Positions 7,884 through 16,875 are shown, counted from the first letter of the stretch. The stretch is 30,420 nt of DNA from CAZTYW01 sp964617695 (GCA_964617695.1 CAZTYW010000018.1:1-30420), one strand, 5' to 3'. The notes: generated by a model from the letters alone, not told the origin. Program-made: numbers and translations.

Positions 7884-9320
7884 TCACTCGTTGGGGCAGT
7901 ACAAGAAATCGACCTTCTGAGACTCGTTTGAGTCATGATTGTTGTAGTAGATCTCGGCCAGGGCGCGGTCGACCCTGGCGATGGCGTCCCAGTTCCATGG
8001 TGGCGGAGCGCACTCCGCGCACCAGTGTCCGGCCAAATGCAGTCTTGGAGTAGCTTCCCACTCGTGTCCGAATGCGCATTTCCATCTGAGCTTCGTCTTG
8101 ACGTCAACAAACTCGGTCGAGAGGCATTTCCCTCCCCTTGACTCGGCCAGTTGTTGCATGTCCTCTATGGTTTCTTCTTCAGGTCTTTTTGCGGGAGGTC
8201 GTTCTGTACAAACGGAGTCAGCGCAGACATACTCATCCCAGCAAGGAATCTTCTCCCAGGCCTCTCGGCTGCCGAAAAAGGCCTTGATCTTTTCTTCTTC
8301 GTTTCTTTGTATCCACTTCAGGGGATCTGCCATTCTCTTCAAGAATGCCTTGACGAGGAAAGCGGGAGCCAATCTTGCCCCGAGTTTCAAATACCACGGG
8401 ACAGCATCTTCCACCTGCCTGTAATGGTAGTCGAGGGAATGTCGCCAATGACCAAGGTACTCATTGAGAACGTAGCCATCCTCATACCAGCAGCAATGAA
8501 AGTTCCTCAAAGCGAACCAGTTGAGTGGCATTATTCTCTGGCAGTCTCCCAAGCCGAAGATCTGCATCATGCGCTCGATGTAGTCTTTGAACACCACCCT
8601 GCACGATGGGCCGCCTCCCATGTTGTATACCCTGCCGTAGAACTCGTCGGGGGCCTCCAGCGTCTGGACAAGCCCGTAGCCCGCGTCCTCGCTGGTTATT
8701 AGCTCGATATGGGTGTTGACCGGCTGATGGAACAGAATCGGGTCCATAAGGGAGAGTGCGTTTGGGATTGCGATGTAAGTCTGTCGCATCGAGGCCCAGT
8801 ATTTCAGACCTGACTCAATTACTGCCCTCTCTGCGGCAATCTTGGTAGTGGCGTAGAAGTCGCCGACGCTCGGTTTCAGGGGGTCGCCTACCCTTACCAT
8901 GTGTATTGGAGGCAGCCGGTCTCCGTATTCGGCTACCGAGCCAATGTAGACCAGACGAACGTTGTCGCCATTATCAGGCTGTTTCTTGATGGCGGCGATT
9001 ATGTTTTCCGTGCCTACCAGGTTGCATTCTCTGCATAGAGGCGGGTTGTGATCCGCGGCAGGCGCAATGAATGCTGCCGGATGGAGTACGTGGTCTGCAC
9101 CGTTGACAGCTTCCAGCACGTCGTCGAAACTGGACAGGTCCCCCCAGATGATTCTTATTCCTTCCTGTCCCTCGTATCTGCCGAAAGCCTTCCTGTTCTT
9201 CCTGGACGGTCTGAGCAGAAGGACGATGTCGTATTTGTCCCTTCTTCTGAGCAGTTCCTTGAAGGCTTCACCCCCCATCGAACCGGACGCACCTGTCAGG
9301 AGAACCTTCCTCTTTGTCAT
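7884..9320 (-). CDS. Extended SDR (NAD-dependent epimerase/dehydratase) fused to C-terminal zinc ribbon
   Basis: The 478-residue protein begins with a Rossmann fold (VLLTGASGSMGG, residues 7-17) and has a YIGSVAEYG segment and the SDR active-site motif YATTK. These are features of the extended SDR family that acts on nucleotide sugars, sterols or similar substrates. At about residues 396-437 there is an unrelated treble-clef-like zinc ribbon with Cys399, Cys415, His419, Cys434 and Cys437, in the pattern RWKCAFGHEW followed by HWCAEC. The two parts are in one uninterrupted frame. The start ATG at 9318-9320 has AAGGGGGGAAA upstream, so a longer frame beginning at 9362 is not needed. It lies on the same strand as the methyltransferase operon but 252 bp downstream of it. 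The substrate is unknown. Confidence 0.85.
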   Translation of the reverse strand: MTKRKVLLTGASGSMGGEAFKELLRRRDKYDIVLLLRPSRKNRKAFGRYEGQEGIRIIWGDLSSFDDVLEAVNGADHVLHPAAFIAPAADHNPPLCRECNLVGTENIIAAIKKQPDNGDNVRLVYIGSVAEYGDRLPPIHMVRVGDPLKPSVGDFYATTKIAAERAVIESGLKYWASMRQTYIAIPNALSLMDPILFHQPVNTHIELITSEDAGYGLVQTLEAPDEFYGRVYNMGGGPSCRVVFKDYIERMMQIFGLGDCQRIMPLNWFALRNFHCCWYEDGYVLNEYLGHWRHSLDYHYRQVEDAVPWYLKLGARLAPAFLVKAFLKRMADPLKWIQRNEEEKIKAFFGSREAWEKIPCWDEYVCADSVCTERPPAKRPEEETIEDMQQLAESRGGKCLSTEFVDVKTKLRWKCAFGHEWEATPRLHLAGHWCAECAPPPWNWDAIARVDRALAEIYYNNHDSNESQKVDFLYCPNE

Positions 9321-9572
9321 TTTCCCCCCTTTGGCCACAATTCTACCATCGCAGCACATCATACAGGAATGTGGGATGTCTCAAGCCATTGTGAGATTGC
9401 CGGTAATGGAGGCGGCGCGCAGCAAGTCCCGTCCGCGGGCCCCGTATTCGTTTCGGACTGTCATTCACCCAGCGTCTCGTTCTGAAGCGGTTGAGCGGGG
9501 GGCTTCCAAGCGGGTTCAACGAAACGGCAGCGGGCAAAAACGGAGTACGGCCATGCATGAATGCACTGCCCG

Positions 9573-11531
9573 TCAGGGTAGCCCGGCCAGTGACGCCAAC
9601 GCGGTCTTTGGCTCGGGGAAATCCATGTGCTGTATGAAGTAGTCATTGAAGTCGAGGCGTGAGGACAGTTCGACATGTTCCACGAAATCCGCGAGTTCGT
9701 TGGCCATCTGCCAGTACTCCTTGGACGAAAGCACCATGTAGGCCCCGGTGCTGGCAGCGTTGCCCAGGGAGGTGATAATCTCGGGATCGACGTTGGGGAT
9801 CAGGCCGATGCGGGTGGCGCTGTGAGGCTTGACGTAGTTGCCAAGTGCGCCTGCCACATACACACGATTGATGTCCTCAGGTCTGACGTTCATCTCGTTC
9901 ATCAGGGTTGTCACGCCTGCTGCAACGGCTGCCTTGGCCAGTTGAAGCTCACGAACGTCTCTCTGCGTGAGGTGGATAGGCTTGTGGTCGTAACTTTCCT
10001 CGGCGGAAGCGACCAGAAAGTCATATACGCCAGATCGTTCGATTATTCTGGAACTCAGGCTGTCTATCGGTATGTCCTGAGGAGGCCGAATCAGGCCCTG
10101 TCGGTCTATGACGCCCAACTCTAATAGTAAGGCCACCAACTCCACCAGTCCGCTTCCGCAGATCCCCTGCGGGCTGACATTGCCGATTACCTGGCAGTAA
10201 AGTCTACCTTCCTCAAAACGGACGGATTCGATGGCACCAACCCTGGCAATCATGCCGTGGGAGATCCTGGCACCCTCCAGGGCAGGCCCTGCAGCCGCAG
10301 AGCAGGTCATCAGCCTCCTGCGATTGCCGAGGAAGATTTCGCCGTTAGTGCCAAGGTCCAGTCCCAAAATGATATCGTCCTCCTGTTCGGCAGCTCCTGA
10401 GGCAAGAATGACGCTGAGCAGGTCTCCGCCGACGTAGCCGGACTTGGTGGGCATTACGTACAAAAGGGCCTCCGGGTGCAACTTGAGGTCCACGCTTGCT
10501 GCTTTGACAACCAGACCGTCAGTCAGAACAGGAGTGAAGGGTGCCTCGGCGATCCCCGAGGGGTCCAGGCCAAGGAGAAAGTGTTGCATGGTGGTGTTGC
10601 CGGCAGCTACCGCAACGAAGATATCGTAGGGCTTGAGGCCGGCCGTCCTGAGAAGGCGTGCGGTGATACGATTGAGGTCCCTGGTGAGGAGTTGATGCAT
10701 GTTCTTCAAGCCATGGCGGTCTTGCTTGACGTGCTGCAAACGACTGATGACATCGGTGCCGTACCTGATCTGGCTGTTGAGGCATGAGACAACCGAGACT
10801 TCACTCGAATCTACCAGGCTGATTAGCTTGCCCACCAGGGTGCTGGTGCCCAGGTCGAACACCAGTCCGAAGTGCCGTTCCACTTGGTCCCAGTCCTGCC
10901 ATGCCATCAGGCAGTTCTCGTGGATCACTGCCACTCCGCGGAAATCGGTCTTCTCCAACATTTCTGGCAACGTGCGGAGACAATCAAGCGTAGCCTTCAG
11001 GTCCTGATATTCAGGGACCATCACCAGTTTGATGCGGTCCAGGTCTGAAAGCCCCTCATCCCGAAGGTACGAAGGCAGGGTGACGAGACGCTTGCTCACA
11101 AGCGGGTCTGGATGCAACGGGGGTCGGTGACCCGTCTTGAGAATCTGGAAGTACTCAGCCCGGGTGTCGGAGTCACCGATGTCTATGACCAGGTCCTTGT
11201 CCATCTTGGTGCGGCATGCAAGGCGGATGCCCTGTTGCAGCTCGTCCTCATCCAGGGATTCCTCTTCCTCCCTCGATGGGGGACCGATTGCGGACATAAC
11301 TCGCACTTTGCATTTGCCGCATTTACCCAGTCCACCACAATCGCCTTCCAGCTCCAGGTCAGTCCTTTTTTGGAGCACCTCCCAGACAGTCTCTCCCAGG
11401 CGGGCCTTCACCCAAAGGTCGTCAGGCAAGACATTCAGCCAAACATAGCTGGTCTTGGTCTTCTTGGGAGGAGACGGGATATGTCGCTTCTTCTTAGGAG
11501 GTTGGTGGTTTCGGAACTTCCGATGCTTCAC
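9573..11531 (-). CDS. RACo-like ATP-dependent reductive activator of corrinoid proteins
   Basis: The 652-residue protein has an N-terminal [2Fe-2S] ferredoxin domain with Cys65, Cys71, Cys74 and Cys106 (CX5CX2C, then C), a linker, and a C-terminal ASKHA-type ATPase with VFDLGTSTLVGK, LGLDLGTNGEI and VYVAGALGNYV. Proteins of this kind reduce inactive Co(II) corrinoid back to Co(I) at the cost of ATP. About 28 residues ahead of the ferredoxin domain are strongly basic and proline-rich, which is unusual. I chose the GTG at 11529-11531 because AGAAGGAAG lies at good spacing; a TTG 14 codons upstream lacks a binding site. It is the last gene of the methyl-transfer operon and its partner is presumably the corrinoid protein encoded there. 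Confidence 0.92.
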   Translation of the reverse strand: MKHRKFRNHQPPKKKRHIPSPPKKTKTSYVWLNVLPDDLWVKARLGETVWEVLQKRTDLELEGDCGGLGKCGKCKVRVMSAIGPPSREEEESLDEDELQQGIRLACRTKMDKDLVIDIGDSDTRAEYFQILKTGHRPPLHPDPLVSKRLVTLPSYLRDEGLSDLDRIKLVMVPEYQDLKATLDCLRTLPEMLEKTDFRGVAVIHENCLMAWQDWDQVERHFGLVFDLGTSTLVGKLISLVDSSEVSVVSCLNSQIRYGTDVISRLQHVKQDRHGLKNMHQLLTRDLNRITARLLRTAGLKPYDIFVAVAAGNTTMQHFLLGLDPSGIAEAPFTPVLTDGLVVKAASVDLKLHPEALLYVMPTKSGYVGGDLLSVILASGAAEQEDDIILGLDLGTNGEIFLGNRRRLMTCSAAAGPALEGARISHGMIARVGAIESVRFEEGRLYCQVIGNVSPQGICGSGLVELVALLLELGVIDRQGLIRPPQDIPIDSLSSRIIERSGVYDFLVASAEESYDHKPIHLTQRDVRELQLAKAAVAAGVTTLMNEMNVRPEDINRVYVAGALGNYVKPHSATRIGLIPNVDPEIITSLGNAASTGAYMVLSSKEYWQMANELADFVEHVELSSRLDFNDYFIQHMDFPEPKTALASLAGLP

Positions 11532-11585
11532 TTGTATGCTTCCTTCTCGGCAACCTGCACCATGTATGGGCAACGGGCTAAATCT

Positions 11586-12206
11586 TCACGAAAGTGCAAC
11601 TTCGATCAACCTCACCAGCTCTTGCTCAAGAAAGGAATAATCGGCGTCTTCGACCTGAAGGGACAGCTCCAGGAACTCGGCCAGTTGACCCGCCTTGGGG
11701 ACAAGGTTCGGGTCTGACGGCTGTCGCACATAGAGCAATCTCCGATAGTGTTCAAAACAGCACTTACGCATTTCCAGGTCGTGGAGCTCGAGAGGCTCCA
11801 CACAGTAGTGTTCAAAATTCAGGATCAGGTCGCGCTCAAGAAAATAGGTTCCGGCCGTTTCGTCGATGAGTCTGCTGTAACACTCACTCCCAAGGAGCAT
11901 TTGGTAGCAGTGACAGCCAGGCACCTTGATCGTTCGGTGCAGTTGGCAGAATTCGTCGATATGGGGGAAACAGTCCCCGTACAGGCATATCGTCCGCTCC
12001 TTCCTCTTGTGAGCAGAAGCGATTCTCCTCAGAATGTAGTCCCTCAGCTTCTGTGGCCCCATGTGGAGATTGGAAGGCAGATAGGACACACGTACACCGG
12101 GGTATCTCGCCATCAACTGAAGATGCTCGAGAGCCGGTTTGAAGACCGTGCAGGCAATGATGCGCGTGACTTCCGCCGGGCGATATGACGCTGCTCTACT
12201 TGACAT
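11586..12206 (-). CDS. DUF1638 family protein in corrinoid methyltransferase operon
   Basis: The 206-residue protein matches the DUF1638 pattern as I know it: an early IIACTVFKPALEHL, the core ICLYGDC, and a C-HCYQMLLGSECY segment followed by AGTYFLERD. Several Cys and His residues (YGDC, PGCHCYQ) could bind a metal or corrinoid-related cofactor, but the function is not established. The family often sits next to MttB-type methyltransferases and corrinoid activators, as here. The start ATG overlaps the end of the upstream MttB-like gene by 11 bp, which points to translational coupling. Confidence 0.82.
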   Translation of the reverse strand: MSSRAASYRPAEVTRIIACTVFKPALEHLQLMARYPGVRVSYLPSNLHMGPQKLRDYILRRIASAHKRKERTICLYGDCFPHIDEFCQLHRTIKVPGCHCYQMLLGSECYSRLIDETAGTYFLERDLILNFEHYCVEPLELHDLEMRKCCFEHYRRLLYVRQPSDPNLVPKAGQLAEFLELSLQVEDADYSFLEQELVRLIEVALS

Positions 12207-13647
12207 GCGTTATGCCGGGAAAGACCTTCCCTATTTCGAGAATCAGGTCCGGATCTAGAAGACCTTCTCTACCCTCCCGCAAGATTTCCTGAACGAGCTC
12301 GTTGGCGCGGCTCAACATGTCGGGCCGGCCTCTCTCTTCCCAGACATCGAAGTTGCACCGAACACAGAGTTCAGGATAAAAGAGCTCGTCCACCATGTGT
12401 TCCACTGTGTGGTCGTCCATAACGTAGTTGCCGCCGGGCCCGACTCTCTGTATCACGTCGAAAGCCAGCGCCTCCTCGTCGACTTTGATGCCCGCCAGCA
12501 TCCTGCCTATCATGCCTATCAGTTCGTTATCAATGACGAACTGCTCATAGGATATCGAGTTTGCCGAATCTATCATGCCGGCAGCAAGATGGATACAGTC
12601 CGCCCCTGTCATAGCTACGGTCAAGTTGGAAGCATACTTCTCAACGCCGGCCTGGATGTCAGGTCTCTTTGCCTCCGTGACTCCAGCCGAGGCGTATATG
12701 GGCAGGTTGTAGAGCTTCGCCAACTGGACTGCTGAAGCATTCATCATGGCCATCTCTATCGAACCGGCAGCAAAGTCCATGTTTCGCAGGTCCATGGTGG
12801 TCGCAACGGCTCCATAGAGCACCTTGGCTCCGGTGGACAGGACTTGAGCTATGGCTACCCCAGCCAGCGCTTCGGCGTGCATCTGGGAAAGGGTTCCGGC
12901 AAGGGTAATTGGCGATGTGGCGCCCGCGATGGGTGCCGGTGCGCACGTGACCGGGATGCCATGCGTGGTGCAGAAGCCGAGGATGTTCAGCGTGTTGGCT
13001 TCGATGCTGAGCGGGCTGATCGGGTTTGTGATCACAGAAACGAAGGGCTTATCTCTGAGCTTCTCTTCTCCGCCCGCGATGAAACTGGCAAGTTGCCACA
13101 TCTGCTCCACACCTTCCAGATTATCACAGCCGCCCATTACATGTTTGGTCGTGTGGTTAAATGCGTGGTAGAACTCGTTCAGATGATAGTTCTTGGGCTC
13201 CAGGTCGTGGGCCTGGCAGGCCACTATATAGAACCGAAGGTACTTCAGGTGGTTCACCAGTGTGGCAGTGTGGGCCACATCTCGCAGCATGGTGAGCCGG
13301 TAGCCACCGGTTCCCATGTCGAGAATGCGGAACACTCGGCCTCCGTTGCCGAAGTGTACGTTGGCTACTCCCAGTGGCAGGTCATTCTGGCCGTCTCTCG
13401 AATACAGCACGAAGCTCGACGGGGCTTGGGCCAGGACTTCATCAAGCCACTCCTCTTCAAATCGCACAATGCGATTGTCATAGTCTATCTGCGCCCCCGC
13501 AGCTTCGAGCATCCCGAGGAACGAACTGTCGTGGATCCTGATGCCCACCCTCCTGAGTATGCTGCGCGCCGTCTGGTCAATCCGCTGCACACCTTCAGGC
13601 GTGAGAGGTCTATAGAAAGGCAGACTGTCTGCTACGGCTATGCTCAC
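12196..13647 (-). CDS. Trimethylamine methyltransferase (MttB) family protein, second copy
   Basis: The 483-residue protein belongs to the MttB superfamily (COG5598). It has the family's TIM-barrel organisation with motifs such as TLAGTLSQMHAEALAG, VLYGAVATTMDLRNMDF and GPGGNYVMDDHT near the end. No in-frame amber codon is present, so it is a non-pyrrolysine homologue. Characterised members of that group demethylate glycine betaine, proline betaine, carnitine or related compounds and pass the methyl to a corrinoid protein. The start GTG at 13645-13647 overlaps the stop of the first MttB-like gene by 4 bp (GTGA). It is clearly diverged from the first copy, so the two may act on different substrates or form one complex. 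Confidence 0.9.
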   Translation of the reverse strand: MSIAVADSLPFYRPLTPEGVQRIDQTARSILRRVGIRIHDSSFLGMLEAAGAQIDYDNRIVRFEEEWLDEVLAQAPSSFVLYSRDGQNDLPLGVANVHFGNGGRVFRILDMGTGGYRLTMLRDVAHTATLVNHLKYLRFYIVACQAHDLEPKNYHLNEFYHAFNHTTKHVMGGCDNLEGVEQMWQLASFIAGGEEKLRDKPFVSVITNPISPLSIEANTLNILGFCTTHGIPVTCAPAPIAGATSPITLAGTLSQMHAEALAGVAIAQVLSTGAKVLYGAVATTMDLRNMDFAAGSIEMAMMNASAVQLAKLYNLPIYASAGVTEAKRPDIQAGVEKYASNLTVAMTGADCIHLAAGMIDSANSISYEQFVIDNELIGMIGRMLAGIKVDEEALAFDVIQRVGPGGNYVMDDHTVEHMVDELFYPELCVRCNFDVWEERGRPDMLSRANELVQEILREGREGLLDPDLILEIGKVFPGITHVK

Positions 13648-15098
13648 TGAGAGCGCCCTCCCAGGACCTGGTCAATCCCTCGCAGGACTTCATTGGGCTT
13701 CGGTTCCACCTCGTGCTCGGAGAGTATCCTGTTGGCCTCGGTATTGCAGCGTTTGTACAGGTCCATGGCTCCGGACTCTTGCCACGAATCGAAGCGAGCG
13801 CGGTCGAGCAGCGTTGGCAAGAAGTGGGCCTGCATAAAGTGATCAAAGGTATGGTCATCCATGAGAAAGATGGAGCCTGGGCCGCCGCCAGCCACCCTCT
13901 GTATTGCCTCGAGTGCCAGTGTTTCCTCGTTGACGGTGATTCCCTCCGCAAAAAAGCGGCTCATGGCCACCAGTTCGTTTGCCATGGTCACCATCTCCAG
14001 GGACGAGGTGCTGCCGTATTCCAGGAAGCCCACATCATGAATCAGGTTGGACCGTGACAGCATGGCCGTGGCGATGGAAAACATAGCTTCGGCCCCTGCC
14101 TGGGCATCCATAACCTTGGAATCTGAAGCTCCGGCATAGGCCCAGATGGGCAAGCCGTAGATTTCGTCACGCATGTCGGCCAACGCAGCCTGGGTAAGAC
14201 TCCACTCTGGGCAGCCGTATGACACCACAGTGGACTTCATGTCCAGAACGCTCACGTTGGGGCCGAACAGGAAAGGCGATCCTTTGCCTACCAACTGGTG
14301 GACCACCAGGCCTACCAGGTTTTCAGCAATTCCCAAAGCCATGGCACCAGCAAGAGTGACGGGGGCTCCGCCACCGGCGTTTGATCCAGACGGTAAGCAC
14401 ATGGGTATCCTCTTCTCGGCACAGAAAATCAGCCTCTCCATCACGTTTTGGGGAAAGCGCAGGGGGCTGATGGCCTCTGAGTAGTTGAGAATAAACGGCT
14501 TCTTCTGCAAGTCGTCTTCACTGCCTGCCACCATGCAGGCGATCTCATAGATCTTGGCTATGTCTCTGCCACTATCTGCAATGAACACGATGGGTTTGCT
14601 GCTATTCTTGACCATCTCGCCGAAGACGTAGACATAGATGTCCTCGACGGGGACGTCCTCCGGGTTGGCCATGGACATGGCGAAGGCCAGGTTCTCCAGG
14701 CCGTCGACTAATCTGGCGAAGTTGGCGGCATCCTTCAGGACGGTCCGGCGGCGTTGTCCCGTTTCCAGGTCCAGGGTGAAAGTGGCATCCGAACCGGTGC
14801 CGTAGAAGCAGTTGCCGTTGACAAGAGGCATTGTCTTGTTGCCCTTCTGGTCGTAAAGGGCAATCTGCCTGGGAGCTGAGATCAATGCCTGCTCGACGAG
14901 GTATGCGGGCATAGTAACCCAGTTGCCGTCTGAGACCCTGCACCCGGCATCGGCAAGCAGTTCCAGGGCACCTGGGTGCTCCATCCTGAATCCTGTCTTT
15001 TCCAGGACCTCCAGGGCGGCGGTGTGGATTGCCAGCGCCTGGTCGCGATTCAGGACGCTCAGCCGGGGCCTGAAGGTGGGGACGCCCATCGGTTTCAC
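13644..15098 (-). CDS. Trimethylamine methyltransferase (MttB) family protein, first copy
   Basis: The product of about 484 residues is a full-length MttB-superfamily methyltransferase without an amber codon. It shows NCFYGTGSDATFTLD, TLAGAMALGIAENLVG, LPIWAYAGASDSKV and GPGSIFLMDDHTFDHF. The early GTGSDA and later GASDSK segments are typical of the betaine-type branch, although the substrate cannot be read from the sequence. A strong AAAGGAGG lies 5 bp before the GTG at 15096-15098 and only 2 bp before the ATG at 15099-15101, so I prefer the GTG; the difference is one codon. It follows the corrinoid protein after 29 bp and overlaps the second MttB-like gene. Confidence 0.9.
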   Translation of the reverse strand: MKPMGVPTFRPRLSVLNRDQALAIHTAALEVLEKTGFRMEHPGALELLADAGCRVSDGNWVTMPAYLVEQALISAPRQIALYDQKGNKTMPLVNGNCFYGTGSDATFTLDLETGQRRRTVLKDAANFARLVDGLENLAFAMSMANPEDVPVEDIYVYVFGEMVKNSSKPIVFIADSGRDIAKIYEIACMVAGSEDDLQKKPFILNYSEAISPLRFPQNVMERLIFCAEKRIPMCLPSGSNAGGGAPVTLAGAMALGIAENLVGLVVHQLVGKGSPFLFGPNVSVLDMKSTVVSYGCPEWSLTQAALADMRDEIYGLPIWAYAGASDSKVMDAQAGAEAMFSIATAMLSRSNLIHDVGFLEYGSTSSLEMVTMANELVAMSRFFAEGITVNEETLALEAIQRVAGGGPGSIFLMDDHTFDHFMQAHFLPTLLDRARFDSWQESGAMDLYKRCNTEANRILSEHEVEPKPNEVLRGIDQVLGGRSQ

Positions 15099-15127
15099 CA
15101 TTGCCTCCTTTGCGATCAAAACGATTC

Positions 15128-15766
15128 TCAGGATATTCCGAGCAGCTTCTTGGCCCTGGTCACTGCGGAACCGGCGTCGGATGCGTAGGCGTCTGCCCTG
15201 ATCTGACGGGCATACTCCTCAGTCACGGGTGCGCCACCGATCATGACCTTGACCTTGTCCCTGATACCAGCCTTTTCCAGGGCCTCGATTGTCTGGGGCA
15301 TGGCTGGCATCGTGGTTGACAGCAAGGCTGACATAGCCAGGATGTCCGGCTCCACCTCTTGCGCCTTCTGGGCGAATTTCTCAGGCGGCACGTCTACCCC
15401 CAGGTCAGTGATGCTGAATCCGGCCCCCTCCATCATCATAGAAACCAGGTTCTTGCCAATGTCATGCAGATCGCCTTTTACCGTCCCAATCAACACCTTT
15501 CCTTTGGATGTGACGTCGCCTTCTTGGAGAAGCGGCTCGATCAGTTTCATGCACTCCTGCATGGTCTTGGCGGCTCTCAGCATCTGGGGGACGAATAGGA
15601 GTCCCTTTGAGAATCTGTCGCCGGTCTCGTCCATGGCGGCAATGAGCCCTTTGTTGAGTATATCTTGGACATTGCTGCCAGCATCCAGGGACTTCTGAGT
15701 CTCTGCCACAGCAGTCTTGGTGTCACCCGCAATGATAGCTTCACTGAGTGCCTTGAAATCGCTCAT
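15128..15766 (-). CDS. Corrinoid (B12-binding) methyl-carrier protein, MtbC/MttC type
   Basis: The 212-residue protein has an N-terminal helical cap (about 1-85) and a C-terminal cobalamin-binding domain with the base-off motif GDLHDIGKNLV. His101 there is the lower cobalt ligand of the DxHxxG signature. It also has MSALLSTTM and MIGGAPVT, which contact the cofactor. It shuttles a methyl group between the MttB-type enzymes and the MtgA-like methyltransferase. The start ATG has AGAAGGGGG upstream. It is the second gene of the operon, 45 bp after the MtgA-like gene. Confidence 0.96.
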   Translation of the reverse strand: MSDFKALSEAIIAGDTKTAVAETQKSLDAGSNVQDILNKGLIAAMDETGDRFSKGLLFVPQMLRAAKTMQECMKLIEPLLQEGDVTSKGKVLIGTVKGDLHDIGKNLVSMMMEGAGFSITDLGVDVPPEKFAQKAQEVEPDILAMSALLSTTMPAMPQTIEALEKAGIRDKVKVMIGGAPVTEEYARQIRADAYASDAGSAVTRAKKLLGIS

Positions 15767-15811
15767 GTTCGACCCCCTTCTGTTTGTTTGTTGCCAATTT
15801 GGAGACCAAGG

Positions 15812-16612
15812 TCATCCTCCCGAAATGCGGCCACTCTGGTAGGCTTCGATGAACTCCTGGCAGTATTCATCACGGCCAAGGATCATCTCGACTGCAAGTA
15901 GAGTTGACACTAGTTGCTTGTCAGTAGGGTCAAGGATTGCAGCGGACAAACCATATGCGATGCACAAAGCGAGGAAATTGCGGTTTATGAGCCGACGTTC
16001 TGGAAGACCAAAGGAGATATTGGACAGGCCACAGATGGTATTCACGCCTGGGAAGTCTTGCATGATTCGGCTGATTGCCCCCAGAGTTGCAAGTCCCATG
16101 CGGGTGTCCACCGACACAGGCTGTACCAGCGGATCGACGTAGATGTTCTCCAGAGGTACGCCGGCGTTTGTGAGACGCCCGATGAGCTCGGAACTGACCT
16201 GGACTCTCTCATCCACCGTGGTGGGCATCGATGCCTGCGCCATGCATAGAGCCACGACGTTGCAGGGCTGGCCAGTGATTACGGGAAGAAGAGACTCAAA
16301 GCGCTCACTTTCGAGGGAAATGGAGTTGATCATTGGCACGCCCTTGTGGCGTTTCATGGCTTCGGACAACGCCCTTGGGTTGGGGCTATCCAGGCACAAG
16401 GGCAGTTCCATGCTGCTCTGGACTGTTTCCACCAGCCAGCAGAGACAGTCGGTCTCTTCGTCTAGAAAAGTCCCGGCATTAACATCAATATAGTCCGCCC
16501 CCGCCTCGGCCTGGTCTCTGGCTACCCTGGTGACAAAGGCGCTGTCCCGTTTCCTGACTGCCTCTTGAATGCTCTTGCGGCTGGTGTTTATCTTCTCTCC
16601 CACAATGATCAT
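15812..16612 (-). CDS. Methylcorrinoid:tetrahydrofolate methyltransferase, MtgA-like (pterin-binding)
   Basis: The 266-residue protein is a pterin-binding TIM barrel beginning MIIVGEKINTSRKS. It has the ADYIDVNAGTF motif, the PMINSISLE strand, and NIYVDPLVQPVS followed by ICGLSNISFGLP, which are typical of AcsE/MtgA/MetH methyltetrahydrofolate domains. Given the neighbours, it most likely moves the methyl from the corrinoid protein to tetrahydrofolate, feeding the Wood-Ljungdahl methyl branch; the reverse direction is chemically possible. It is the first gene of the operon. The start ATG at 16610-16612 has GAGGGCGG upstream and a good promoter lies about 55 bp before it. Confidence 0.92.
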   Translation of the reverse strand: MIIVGEKINTSRKSIQEAVRKRDSAFVTRVARDQAEAGADYIDVNAGTFLDEETDCLCWLVETVQSSMELPLCLDSPNPRALSEAMKRHKGVPMINSISLESERFESLLPVITGQPCNVVALCMAQASMPTTVDERVQVSSELIGRLTNAGVPLENIYVDPLVQPVSVDTRMGLATLGAISRIMQDFPGVNTICGLSNISFGLPERRLINRNFLALCIAYGLSAAILDPTDKQLVSTLLAVEMILGRDEYCQEFIEAYQSGRISGG

Positions 16613-16666
16613 AGTCCGCCCTCTTGATGAGTATGCGATCAGCTTCGGCCGCCGAAATCTTGAGCT

Positions 16667-16695
16667 ATGTTAAGCTCCTGCTTGCGTGCTGTCAA
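16667..16695 (-). promoter_or_regulatory. Sigma-70 promoter of the methyltransferase operon
   Basis: On the minus strand TTGACA (plus 16690-16695) is followed after exactly 17 bp by TAACAT (plus 16667-16672). The -35 is perfect and the -10 matches at four of six positions. It gives a leader of about 45 bp before the MtgA-like gene. Confidence 0.7.
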
Positions 16696-16845
16696 TGGCT
16701 TTAAGGATTGCATGGATAGCCGGGCGGCTAATCACCGGTTCGACGCTACGGCCTTCTGGGGTGGCCAGTTCGGGCCAGCGAGGCGAGCGGACCAGGTTGC
16801 CCCGGCCTGATGTATGATGGGAGCCCTGCCATTGGGGCTATCCTC
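16696..16845. other. Intergenic core between divergent promoters
   Basis: The whole 16613-17000 spacer separates the methyltransferase operon from a divergent SDR gene. Apart from the two promoters I see no gene. I see no match to a cobalamin riboswitch (B12 box) although the operon uses a corrinoid. Confidence 0.5.
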
Positions 16846-16875
16846 TTGGGCGGTCGTGGCTGAAACCTGTATAAT
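16846..16875 (+). promoter_or_regulatory. Candidate promoter of the plus-strand SDR gene
   Basis: TTGGGC (16846-16851) and a consensus TATAAT (16870-16875) lie 18 bp apart, about 125 bp before the SDR start. Confidence 0.6.

Noticed and set aside
12196..15098. Pyrrolysine-type MttB genes
   Set aside because: Neither frame contains an internal amber codon, and no pyl genes are seen in the window.
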